DNA from: an uncultured Bacteroidales bacterium
GTDB taxonomy: Bacteria > Bacteroidota > Bacteroidia > Bacteroidales > Tenuifilaceae
Assembly (NCBI GenBank): GCA_937926785.1
Contig: CALBBQ010000053.1
Location: 1-32,103, forward strand
Length of the DNA: 32,103 nt
Direction of reading: 5' to 3'
The position numbers and the translations under genes were made by a program. Shown here piece by piece: positions 16,271 through 23,797 of the stretch. The notes beneath the pieces were generated by a model, which ran no database searches, was not told the DNA's origin, and was given only the letters and a program-made list of their open reading frames with translations. How positions within the stretch are numbered: the first letter of the stretch is position 1; every line of letters starts with the position of its first letter.

Positions 16271-18586
16271 CTACTTTAATCCTTTTAGCTTCTTACTAAC
16301 CACCGTGATTAGATCGGTTTTTCGAATAGGTTTGCTGATGTAGCCGTCAAATCCATAGCTATTTATTTTTTCCTTTTCCTCGCCAAGAGTATAGGCGGTT
16401 TGGGCAACAATGGGAATATCAGGATTTATTTTTTTAATCTCACTAAATGCCTCATATCCGTCCATAATGGGCATTTTTAAATCCATTAGTACTAATCTGA
16501 TATTGTGGTTGGTCCGCACTATGTCAACCGCTTCCTTTCCATTGCAGGCCCGAATGCAGGTATAATTTGAGTTTTTGAGCATTTCGTTTATTAGAAGAAA
16601 ATTAAACTCATCATCCTCGGCCACCAGTAAAAGCTCTTTATTTCCTCTAACGTTATCAATTGCTGGTTCGTGAAACAATTCGGGACTTGGTTCAACCTTA
16701 TGGTAGGGGATTATTACTTTAACCATGGTGCCTTTGCCCAGTTCCGATTGGATGTCAATATTACCGCCAAGAAGTTCAACATAAGCTTTCGTTATGGCTA
16801 GCCCCAAACCAATTCCGCTTGTTTTTAGCGTTAAAGGATTGTCAACCCGGTAAAACCTTTTAAATATTAGGTCGCGATGTTTCTTTTCTATTCCAATGCC
16901 AGTATCTTGAACCCTAAACTTGATTTTATCCCCTTCGATTTCATAACCAAACATAACTGCTCCGCGAGGGGTATATTTTATGCCATTTACAATCAGATTT
17001 GCAAGAATTTGTTGCAGCTTTACCCTGTCCGTATAAATATTAAAGGGGGCATCAAGGTTTTTATTGTATATTATTAGTTCAAGCTCCTTATTTTTTGATG
17101 CCCTAACCCGTAATTCGTTGTATAAATCTCTCATAACCTGGTTAAGGTCAAACACTTCGGGGTTAAGCTTAATCAGCCCGCTATCGAGCTTGGCCACCTC
17201 AAGGGTTTGATCAATTATCTCAAGCAGTCGTTGACCGCTTTTCTGGATAAATTCAAGGTATTGGTTGATTTTTTCGGGTTTTACAGGTCCTCTGAGTAAA
17301 TCGGTAAAGCCCATTATGGCATTCATGGGAGTTCGGATTTCGTGGGAGAGGTTGGATAAAAATGCCGATTTTAGGCGGTCGCTCTCCTCGGCTTTCTCCT
17401 TGGCTTTAATCAGGTCTTCTTCGTACCTTTTTCGTTCCGTGATGTCGCGAATTACGGTTAGGTCGCGTTCAACTCCTCCAATTTGTGTGCGCTTGAGGCT
17501 AACCTCAACCCAAAAAAGTTCGCCATTTTTACGTTTTGCAAGCCAATCGAACCTCTGAGGACCTTCGGCTATAGCTTTTAGCGTATTTACACCTATTTTT
17601 TCGTTTGTGTATGGCTCTGCGTTTGCTCCCAGGTCGGTTAAGCGGCATTGCAAAAACTCCTCTTTGCCGGAGTATCCGTACATTTCAACGGCTCTGTCGT
17701 TACAATCAACTATGCGTCCATCATCGGTGTTGTAAACAATTATGGCCTCGCTGGTTGAGTTGAATATCTCGCGGAACTCCCTTTCGCGTTGGGCTAACCT
17801 GATCAGGTTTTTCTTGTTTTCGGTTATGTCCCTTACAACGGCAACGAAACGTTTATCGCCCCGAATGGTTGCTACCTTTAACGATATTTCTACCCACAAT
17901 AGTTCACCATTCTTCCTTTTCCCTTGCCAGGTGTATGTTTGGGGGCTTTGGGTAATTACCTTCTTAAGTATTTCTTCTACTTCATCGAAGGTATAGGGTT
18001 CGGTGAATGAGCTGAGGTACCCAATGGGTTTACCAATTAGCTCCTCTTTTGTGTATCCGTATATTTTTTGGGTGGCAGTATTACAATCAACTATTTTTCG
18101 GGTATTGAAATCGTATATGATAATTGCCTCCTGTGTGGAGTTGAATATTTCGCGGAGCTCGTGTTCCTTTTCTGAAACTTCCCATTCGGCCTTTTTTCTA
18201 TCGGTGATATCTGTTATATACCCATCAAGGTATAAAAGATTTCCGTTTGCATCGAAAACCCCCTTACCTTGCTCCCAAACCCATCGGATCTGACCATCCT
18301 TGGTTTGAATTTCATACTCATCAACAAACTGCTGGCGGTTTGCCAGTACGTTTTGCCATTTATCCCATAGGTATTGCCTATATTTTGGTAGAATTATATC
18401 ATTGAAAGCGACAACGTGGTTGGCAATGAAATCATCGGGGGCGTAACCCGTTATATTCTTTACAGCTGGGCTTAGGTAGAGCATGGTCCAGTCAGGGTCA
18501 TTGGCACAGCGGTAAATAAAACCCGGAAGGTTCTCAATCAGGTTCGATAGGGTTTGTTCCCGTTCAATGAGCTTTTGCTCTGACAT
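16271..18586 (-). CDS. Hybrid histidine kinase, PAS-PAS-PAS-HisKA-HATPase-REC
   Basis: A 771-residue soluble hybrid kinase. It has PAS 1 (about 10-130), PAS 2 (about 140-258) and PAS 3 (about 268-386). PAS 2 and 3 are near-duplicates. HisKA carries H415 in NLSHEIRTPMN. HATPase (about 510-635) has N-box NLIVNGIKYT, G1 DTGIGI and GIGLGLAI. The C-terminal receiver has D702 in VLMDLKMPIMDG, a Thr in VAQTAY and a Lys in YISKPI. The ATG start directly follows, in the same frame, the TAG stop of the membrane sensor gene upstream; see the finding on this stop. As drawn the protein is cytosolic, but if the two reading frames are one gene it would be membrane-anchored. It is followed after 35 bases by the cobalamin sensor gene. 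Signals sensed by the PAS domains are unknown. Confidence 0.92.
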   Translation of the reverse strand: MSEQKLIEREQTLSNLIENLPGFIYRCANDPDWTMLYLSPAVKNITGYAPDDFIANHVVAFNDIILPKYRQYLWDKWQNVLANRQQFVDEYEIQTKDGQIRWVWEQGKGVFDANGNLLYLDGYITDITDRKKAEWEVSEKEHELREIFNSTQEAIIIYDFNTRKIVDCNTATQKIYGYTKEELIGKPIGYLSSFTEPYTFDEVEEILKKVITQSPQTYTWQGKRKNGELLWVEISLKVATIRGDKRFVAVVRDITENKKNLIRLAQREREFREIFNSTSEAIIVYNTDDGRIVDCNDRAVEMYGYSGKEEFLQCRLTDLGANAEPYTNEKIGVNTLKAIAEGPQRFDWLAKRKNGELFWVEVSLKRTQIGGVERDLTVIRDITERKRYEEDLIKAKEKAEESDRLKSAFLSNLSHEIRTPMNAIMGFTDLLRGPVKPEKINQYLEFIQKSGQRLLEIIDQTLEVAKLDSGLIKLNPEVFDLNQVMRDLYNELRVRASKNKELELIIYNKNLDAPFNIYTDRVKLQQILANLIVNGIKYTPRGAVMFGYEIEGDKIKFRVQDTGIGIEKKHRDLIFKRFYRVDNPLTLKTSGIGLGLAITKAYVELLGGNIDIQSELGKGTMVKVIIPYHKVEPSPELFHEPAIDNVRGNKELLLVAEDDEFNFLLINEMLKNSNYTCIRACNGKEAVDIVRTNHNIRLVLMDLKMPIMDGYEAFSEIKKINPDIPIVAQTAYTLGEEKEKINSYGFDGYISKPIRKTDLITVVSKKLKGLK

Positions 18587-19546
18587 CTAGCGTTGGGTGA
18601 TATCGCGAGCTATCCCATGAATGGCTGTAAGCTCTCCATTTTCGTCGTAAATGGGAACGTTGTGCTGTTCAGTCCAAATAACTGTTCCATCCTTTTTTTT
18701 CCAACGCAGGGTTATGGGTTTATCAAAGTTCTTGCCTGCAAAGAAGCTTTCCAGCAGGGGCTTATCGTCAGGGTGAACAAGCTTAAATCCTAGATTAGGA
18801 TCGGCGTAGTGTTCCTCCGGGGTGTAACCGGTTATCCGCGTGGCCGAAGGGCTAACGTAATCAAAACCATATTGGGGTTTTAACCTGTAAACGAAAATGA
18901 TATCGCTGGCATGCTCAGTAAATAATCGAAATCTTCTTTCGCTTTCCTTAACCTTCTCCTTGTTTTCCCAGTTCTCATCTCTCTTAAACAGGAGGTAGGC
19001 AATTAGCATGGTGGCGGTTGGATATATCACTATTACGGGCCACCATATGGTTAGGAGCGTGGGCAATCGATTCTCCTTGGGTAAGAATATAATACATGCT
19101 ATCATAACAACATGCACTGCCAAAGCAACAAGGTACACCTCGCCAATCCGTTTTTCTTTGATAATATGGGGTCTTAATTTTCTCCAAAGCAAGCTGACGG
19201 TTGAAGCTGAAAGAATCACGGCAATTCCCATTAATACGCCACCTCCTCCCAGGTATAAGCGGTATAAAGCAATTAAGCCCGTTGCAATAATGGTGGTAAC
19301 CCCACCAAAGAACAAACCGGATATGGTAAGTAGCACAGAGCGTGTATCAAATACAATTCCATCAACGTAAATCCATGGGCTGCGCATGAGTATGATGCCA
19401 ATGGCAGTAATCAAAAAACCTAATAGCAGCTGGAGTATAAACTTTCTGCGTCTCTCAAATTTTAGCCAGATAAAGTCGTAGATTACAGCAATGGCTATTA
19501 AAATTGCTGCATTTTCAACTATACCTATGTAGGCAGGATTTTGCAT
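18587..19546 (-). CDS. Membrane sensor, LytS-like 5TM region plus PAS, ending at an in-frame TAG
   Basis: A 319-residue protein with about six hydrophobic segments in residues 5-190. It resembles the 5TM-5TMR_LYT membrane sensor module (NAAILIAIAVIYDF near the start, GIVFDTRSVLLTISGLFFGG about 63-82). A PAS domain with PAC motif follows (about 203-319), with FDYVSPSATRITGYTPEEHYADP and the end IHGIARDITQR. It has no kinase domain of its own. PAC motifs normally continue ITxRK into the next domain. Here the codon after Arg is TAG, and the next codon, ATG, begins the hybrid kinase in the same frame. It is therefore either a stand-alone sensor translated next to its kinase, or the front half of a kinase split by a nonsense change. 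First gene of the minus-strand operon, divergent from prfC. Confidence 0.85.
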   Translation of the reverse strand: MQNPAYIGIVENAAILIAIAVIYDFIWLKFERRRKFILQLLLGFLITAIGIILMRSPWIYVDGIVFDTRSVLLTISGLFFGGVTTIIATGLIALYRLYLGGGGVLMGIAVILSASTVSLLWRKLRPHIIKEKRIGEVYLVALAVHVVMIACIIFLPKENRLPTLLTIWWPVIVIYPTATMLIAYLLFKRDENWENKEKVKESERRFRLFTEHASDIIFVYRLKPQYGFDYVSPSATRITGYTPEEHYADPNLGFKLVHPDDKPLLESFFAGKNFDKPITLRWKKKDGTVIWTEQHNVPIYDENGELTAIHGIARDITQR

Positions 19547-19642
19547 TTAAAAATTACCATAACTTGTTGGTTAAATATAGTGAATAAATTAAATATTGGT
19601 AATATTTGACGGGTAAACAGTATAAAAAGTGTAGCTATTTTG

Positions 19643-19650
19643 TAATTTTG
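19643..19650 (+). promoter_or_regulatory. Candidate -7 promoter element of prfC
   Basis: TAATTTTG is an exact match to the Bacteroidetes -7 consensus TAnnTTTG and is followed by CG. It would start transcription about 15 bases before the ATG at 19671. No -33 TTTG lies at the normal distance. The 124-base spacer must also hold the promoter of the minus-strand kinase operon, which I could not place. Confidence 0.4.
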
Positions 19651-19670
19651 CGGGCTATAATTGGACGCAA

Positions 19671-21251
19671 ATGAATTTTGAGGAAGAAGTTAAGCGCCGC
19701 CGTACCTTTGCCATTGTGAGCCACCCCGATGCGGGTAAAACAACGCTTACCGAAAAGCTACTGCTTTTTGGTGGTGCAATCCATGTTGCCGGTGCTGTGA
19801 AAAGCAACAAGATAAAGAAAACTGCCACCTCCGATTTCATGGAGATTGAGCGTCAGCGTGGTATTTCGGTTTCCACATCGGTGATGGAGTTTGAATACAG
19901 GGGTTATAAAATCAACATACTCGATACGCCCGGGCACCAGGATTTTGCTGAGGACACCTACCGCACGCTTACGGCTGTGGATAGCGTAATCATTGTGATT
20001 GACCACGCCAAGGGCGTGGAAAGCCAAACCCGTAAGCTCATGGAGGTTTGCCGGATGCGTAAAACCCCTGTAATAATCTTCATCAACAAGCTCGATAGGC
20101 CGGGGAACGATCCATTCGACTTGCTCGATGAAATTGAAAAGGAGCTCCAAATAAAGGTTCGGCCTCTGAGCTGGCCGATAAGTCAGGGGCCTACTTTTAA
20201 GGGTGTTTATAATCTTTACGAGCAAAAGCTTTTCCTGTTCTCTTCGGAAAACAAACAAACCATTGCCGACGAAATAGTTGAGATTACCGATGTGCATTCA
20301 CCGGAGCTAGACCAGTACATCAAACCCTATACATCGAAATTTTTAGAGGAGATTGAGATTGTTAATGAGGTTTACCCCCCGTTTGAGCATGGTACATACC
20401 TTAGTGGCGAGGTCGCTCCCGTTTTTTTCGGAAGTGCATTAAATAACTTCGGGGTAAAGGAGCTACTCGACTGCTTTGTGCAAATTGCGCCACATCCCGG
20501 TCCAACCACAACCGATATACGAACCGTGTCGCCCTTTGAGCAGAAGTTCAGTGGCTTTGTGTTTAAGATTTTTGCCAACATGGATCCAAACCATCGCAAC
20601 CGCATTGCCTTTTTAAAGGTTTGTTCCGGTAGGTTTGAGCGTAATGTGCCCTACCACCATGTTAGGCTTAACAAGGATTTTCGGTTTTCCAGTCCCAATG
20701 CTTTTCTGGCCGATAAAAAGTCGATTGTGGAGTTTGCCTACCCGGGCGATATCATCGGTTTGCCCGACTCGGGCAACTTTAAGATAGGCGATACCCTCAC
20801 CGGGGGCGAGGTGATGAATTTCAAAGGTATTCCCAACTTTGCCCCCGAACTATTCAGGTACATTGAGAATGCCGATCCCCTTAAGTTCAAGCAGCTTGCA
20901 AAAGGGGTTGAGCAGCTCACCGACGAAGGTGTGGCACAGCTTTTTACTCAGAAATCAAACGGCCGAAGGATCATTGGCACCGTGGGTGCACTCCAGTTCG
21001 ATGTCATCCAGTTCCGGTTGGAGCATGAGTATGGTGCCAAGTGCCGGTACGAGCCCATAAACCTGTACAAGGCTTGCTGGATTGAAAGCTCCAATAAGTC
21101 GCAGCTCGACGATTTTCGTATCCGCAAGTATAACAATCTGGCAATCGACAAGCATGGGAGGGAGGTGTTCCTGGCAGAATCGCCTTATGCACTCCAAATG
21201 GCCATCGAAAAATTTCCCGATATCAGGTTCCACTTCACCTCTGAGTTTTAA
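19671..21251 (+). CDS. prfC: Peptide chain release factor 3
   Basis: A 526-residue translational GTPase of full family length that recycles RF1 and RF2 from the ribosome after peptide release. The G domain motifs are all present: G1 HPDAGKTT (18-25), G2 region with [10 protein letters not shown] (63-72), G3 DTPGH (85-89) and G4 NKLD (139-142). The N-terminal [23 protein letters not shown] and the segment [14 protein letters not shown] are characteristic of RF3 rather than EF-G. The C-terminal domain III ([18 protein letters not shown]) is complete. It appears to be monocistronic, divergent from the sensor kinase operon and followed by more than 500 gene-free bases. Confidence 0.97.
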   Translation: MNFEEEVKRRRTFAIVSHPDAGKTTLTEKLLLFGGAIHVAGAVKSNKIKKTATSDFMEIERQRGISVSTSVMEFEYRGYKINILDTPGHQDFAEDTYRTLTAVDSVIIVIDHAKGVESQTRKLMEVCRMRKTPVIIFINKLDRPGNDPFDLLDEIEKELQIKVRPLSWPISQGPTFKGVYNLYEQKLFLFSSENKQTIADEIVEITDVHSPELDQYIKPYTSKFLEEIEIVNEVYPPFEHGTYLSGEVAPVFFGSALNNFGVKELLDCFVQIAPHPGPTTTDIRTVSPFEQKFSGFVFKIFANMDPNHRNRIAFLKVCSGRFERNVPYHHVRLNKDFRFSSPNAFLADKKSIVEFAYPGDIIGLPDSGNFKIGDTLTGGEVMNFKGIPNFAPELFRYIENADPLKFKQLAKGVEQLTDEGVAQLFTQKSNGRRIIGTVGALQFDVIQFRLEHEYGAKCRYEPINLYKACWIESSNKSQLDDFRIRKYNNLAIDKHGREVFLAESPYALQMAIEKFPDIRFHFTSEF

Positions 21252-21573
21252 GCGCTTTCTTACCATTCGCTTTAGCCATTTGCTACGCTATGGTTTCATG
21301 GAATTGTTAGACCTTTTCATGAACTTTATTTCAGCTTCATACTACAGGTGCGGATTGGTCATTGTCTGGCAATCCAACAAAAGGAGATAGTTTGAACCAC
21401 ATTTTATCGAAGTAGAACCAGCAGAATTCATGGGAAACAAACCATAGTAATGAGTTCCCTTCGATTATAAATGTTGAATCCTTCAAAACCAGACAAAGCT
21501 TCAAATCTAAAAATCTTGAGTCCGGCAGAGTCGGACTTGTTCCGGAATCTGAAATCTTTTTCCACAATTTTTA

Positions 21574-21587
21574 CGCAAACGTTTACG
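21574..21587. promoter_or_regulatory. Possible LacI-family operator
   Basis: CGCAAACGTTTACG is a 14-base palindrome with one mismatched pair around a central CG, the layout of LacI/GalR operators. It lies about 170 bases before the -7 candidate of the permease gene. Maltose loci of this gene order in Bacteroidetes are often run by a LacI-type regulator. However, the core AAACGTTT also occurs inside several genes of the window, so chance is possible. Confidence 0.25.
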
Positions 21588-21733
21588 GCACATCTGGCGG
21601 GCTTTTCAGAGTTTTTTTTGTACAAAATATTTTCCTCGTCACAAAAAACTTCTATTGGGCTTCGTAATCGATTGAAATGCCACTTTCGTATGCTGAAATC
21701 CTTTATTTACAAGGGTTTTAACTTTGCGTTATA

Positions 21734-21764
21734 TTTTTTTTAAGATTTTTTTACCTTATTTTTG
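21734..21764 (+). promoter_or_regulatory. Candidate promoter of the maltose locus
   Basis: TATTTTTG (21757-21764) matches the -7 consensus TAnnTTTG exactly. The -33 position at the right spacing reads TTTT within a T-run (21734-21737), one base off TTTG. It predicts a leader of about 20 bases before the permease ATG. Confidence 0.4.
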
Positions 21765-21793
21765 GACACCTTCAAAAACCAAAAAACAGCTAT

Positions 21794-23125
21794 ATGGCAA
21801 AGAAACCTAAACTCAGCTTTTGGCAGATCTGGAACCTCAGCTTTGGTTTTTTAGGGGTTCAGGCGGGTTTCGCCCTGCAAAATGCCAATGTTTCACGCAT
21901 ACTGTCAAATTATGGTGCCGATCTGCACCACCTCTCGTTTTTCTGGCTTGTTGCACCCATAATGGGTTTAATAATTCAACCCTGGGTGGGAGCAGCCAGC
22001 GATAGAACATGGAACCGAATGGGCAGGCGTAAGCCATTCATTTTTGGTGGCGCAATTGCCGCAACTCTGGGAATGTTTTTCATGCCAAACTCGCAGATAG
22101 CAGTAGCAATCATTCCTGCTGTTGCCTTTGGGGCAATCATGCTTGCGCTGATGGATGCCTCGTTCAACGTAACCTTTCAACCCTTTCGCTCACTTGTGGC
22201 CGACATGACCCCTGAGGAGCAGACCAATACAGGGTACTCCATTCAAACCCTGCTTATCAACCTTGGTGCCGTTATTGGCTCGTTTCTGCCATTTGTCCTC
22301 ACCAATGTTCTTGGTGTGGAAAATACTGCTTCCGAGGGTAAAGTTCCACCTTCGGTGGTTTGGTCTTTCTATATCGGTGGCTCTATACTGTTAGTATCAG
22401 TTCTTTGGACAGTTTTTACAACCAAGGAGTACAATCCCGATGAGTTCAAGAGATATAACCAGGCAGAGGAAACACCATTAAAGGATGGGGAAAGAAAAAA
22501 TTTCTGGCAGACACTTATCTCGATGCCCGGTATCATGGGCAAGCTTGCCATTGTTCAGTTTTTCTCTTGGTTTGCCCTTTTTGCCATGTGGGTTTATACC
22601 ACACCTGCAGTAGCACAGCACATTTGGGGAACTGCCATAGGTGATTCTGCATCGCCTGAGTACAACGAGGCAGCCAACTGGGTGGGGGTTTTATTCGGTC
22701 TTTACAGCGTTTTTGCGGCCATTTTTGCCATTTTTCTCGATAAGATTGCTAACCGCTTAGGCAGGGTTAAAACTTACTCCCTTTCGCTCTTAATGGGCGG
22801 GTTAGGATACCTGTCAATGTATGTTCTATCGGATCAATACGCCCTTATCCTATCAATGGTTGGGGTTGGCATTGCATGGGCAGCCATTCTTGCCATGCCT
22901 TACGCCATTCTTGCCCGTTCGCTTCCGGCCGATAGGATGGGAGTTTACATGGGAATTTTCAACATCACCGTAGTTGTTCCGCAAATCGTGAGCGGCCTGC
23001 TGCTGGGTACTATTCTTAAGTTTGTTTTCCATGAGAAAGCCATTTATATGATAGTGCTGGCAGGTATTTCCATGCTCTTAGCCTCAGCAAGTGCAATCCT
23101 ATTTGTGAAGGAGAAAAAGTTTTGA
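21794..23125 (+). CDS. MFS sugar permease of the GPH/SLC45-like type, probably maltose importer
   Basis: A 443-residue inner-membrane protein with about 12 hydrophobic segments. The N-terminal LSFWQIWNLSFGFLGVQAGFALQNANVSRIL and the loop SDRTWNRMGRRKPFIFGGA (about 72-90) are typical of the glycoside-pentoside-hexuronide and SLC45-like permeases that take up disaccharides with a cation. It starts the operon and is followed after 3 bases by beta-phosphoglucomutase and then the GH65 phosphorylase, so the substrate is very probably maltose or a short maltodextrin delivered to the cytoplasm. Binding residues cannot be assigned by eye. It replaces a phosphotransferase or ABC importer here, so the sugar enters unphosphorylated, as the phosphorylase needs. 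Confidence 0.9.
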   Translation: MAKKPKLSFWQIWNLSFGFLGVQAGFALQNANVSRILSNYGADLHHLSFFWLVAPIMGLIIQPWVGAASDRTWNRMGRRKPFIFGGAIAATLGMFFMPNSQIAVAIIPAVAFGAIMLALMDASFNVTFQPFRSLVADMTPEEQTNTGYSIQTLLINLGAVIGSFLPFVLTNVLGVENTASEGKVPPSVVWSFYIGGSILLVSVLWTVFTTKEYNPDEFKRYNQAEETPLKDGERKNFWQTLISMPGIMGKLAIVQFFSWFALFAMWVYTTPAVAQHIWGTAIGDSASPEYNEAANWVGVLFGLYSVFAAIFAIFLDKIANRLGRVKTYSLSLLMGGLGYLSMYVLSDQYALILSMVGVGIAWAAILAMPYAILARSLPADRMGVYMGIFNITVVVPQIVSGLLLGTILKFVFHEKAIYMIVLAGISMLLASASAILFVKEKKF

Positions 23126-23128
23126 CTG

Positions 23129-23791
23129 ATGAAAGAAATTAAAGCTTGCATTTTTGATTTGGATGGGGTAGTAGTGGATACTGCTAAGTATCACTACCTG
23201 GCTTGGAAAAGATTAGCAAAAGATTTGGGCTTTGAGTTTACCGAGCAGCATAACGAGCGTTTAAAGGGTGTCAGCCGAATGCGCTCACTGGAGATCTTGC
23301 TCGAAGTAGGCGGTCTTTCGTTTCCGCCCGACGAAATGGAAAGGATGGCTGCCCGGAAGAACGCTTGGTATGTTGAGTATATCGAAAGAATGACACCCGA
23401 TGAGATTCTTCCCGGCGCAAAGGAGCTACTCGAAGACCTAAGGGCTAATGGGGTAAAACTCTCCCTTGGTTCTGCAAGTAAGAATTCCCCTTTGATTCTT
23501 GAACGAATTGGGCTTAAAAACCATTTCGATGCCGTTATCGACGGCAATTCGGTTACGGTTGCCAAACCGGCTCCCGATATCTTTCTAACTGCAGCCCGGG
23601 CATTAGGTGTTGAGCCACAGCATTGCGTGGTATTTGAGGATGCCGAAGCTGGTATTGAAGCAGCGATTAATGCGGGTATGCGCACTATTGGTATTGGTAA
23701 TCCGCAAATCCTCAACCGTGCCGATGTGGTTGTGCCAAACCTTAACGATTTCTCATACAGTAAATTGGTTAACCTATTCATAAAAAAGTAA
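23129..23791 (+). CDS. pgmB: Beta-phosphoglucomutase
   Basis: A 220-residue HAD-superfamily enzyme that converts beta-D-glucose-1-phosphate to glucose-6-phosphate through a bound 1,6-bisphosphate intermediate. The nucleophile and acid/base pair are D10 and D12 in FDLDGVVVDTA. The cap helix carries HYLAWKRLAKDLGFEF, and the loop LKGVSRMRSLEILL is the substrate-specificity signature of beta-PGM. Motif II is SLGSASKN (about 111-118), the conserved Lys is in VAKPAPDIF, and the acidic motif is VFEDAEAGIEAA. It is placed 3 bases after the permease and 6 before the GH65 gene, as expected for the enzyme that disposes of the phosphorylase product. Confidence 0.96.
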   Translation: MKEIKACIFDLDGVVVDTAKYHYLAWKRLAKDLGFEFTEQHNERLKGVSRMRSLEILLEVGGLSFPPDEMERMAARKNAWYVEYIERMTPDEILPGAKELLEDLRANGVKLSLGSASKNSPLILERIGLKNHFDAVIDGNSVTVAKPAPDIFLTAARALGVEPQHCVVFEDAEAGIEAAINAGMRTIGIGNPQILNRADVVVPNLNDFSYSKLVNLFIKK

Positions 23792-23797
23792 AATGAT

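Larger units (their letters stand above)
21252..21793. other. 542-base intergenic region between prfC and the maltose locus
   Basis: I see no real gene here. It holds a 6-bp-arm dyad AGTCCG (21519-21524) / CGGACT (21532-21537), two adjacent heptamers GGAATCT and GAAATCT (21544-21557) identical to units of the array near the right end of the window, a near-palindrome CGCAAACGTTTACG (21574-21587), and a promoter candidate at 21734-21764. The small frames in it have no recognisable composition or motif. It is the natural place for maltose control of the downstream genes. Confidence 0.55.

Noticed and set aside
19758..20297. 179-codon open frame on the minus strand inside prfC
   Set aside because: It lies wholly antisense to a perfectly conserved release factor 3 and shows no motif; the open frame follows from the codon bias of the true gene.
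21471..21743. 90-codon plus-strand frame in the prfC-permease spacer
   Set aside because: Composition is low in complexity and spans the dyad, heptamers and palindrome; no domain, signal or plausible upstream site.
23194..23781. 195-codon minus-strand frame covering most of pgmB
   Set aside because: Antisense to an intact beta-phosphoglucomutase; its serine/arginine-rich translation is a typical shadow.
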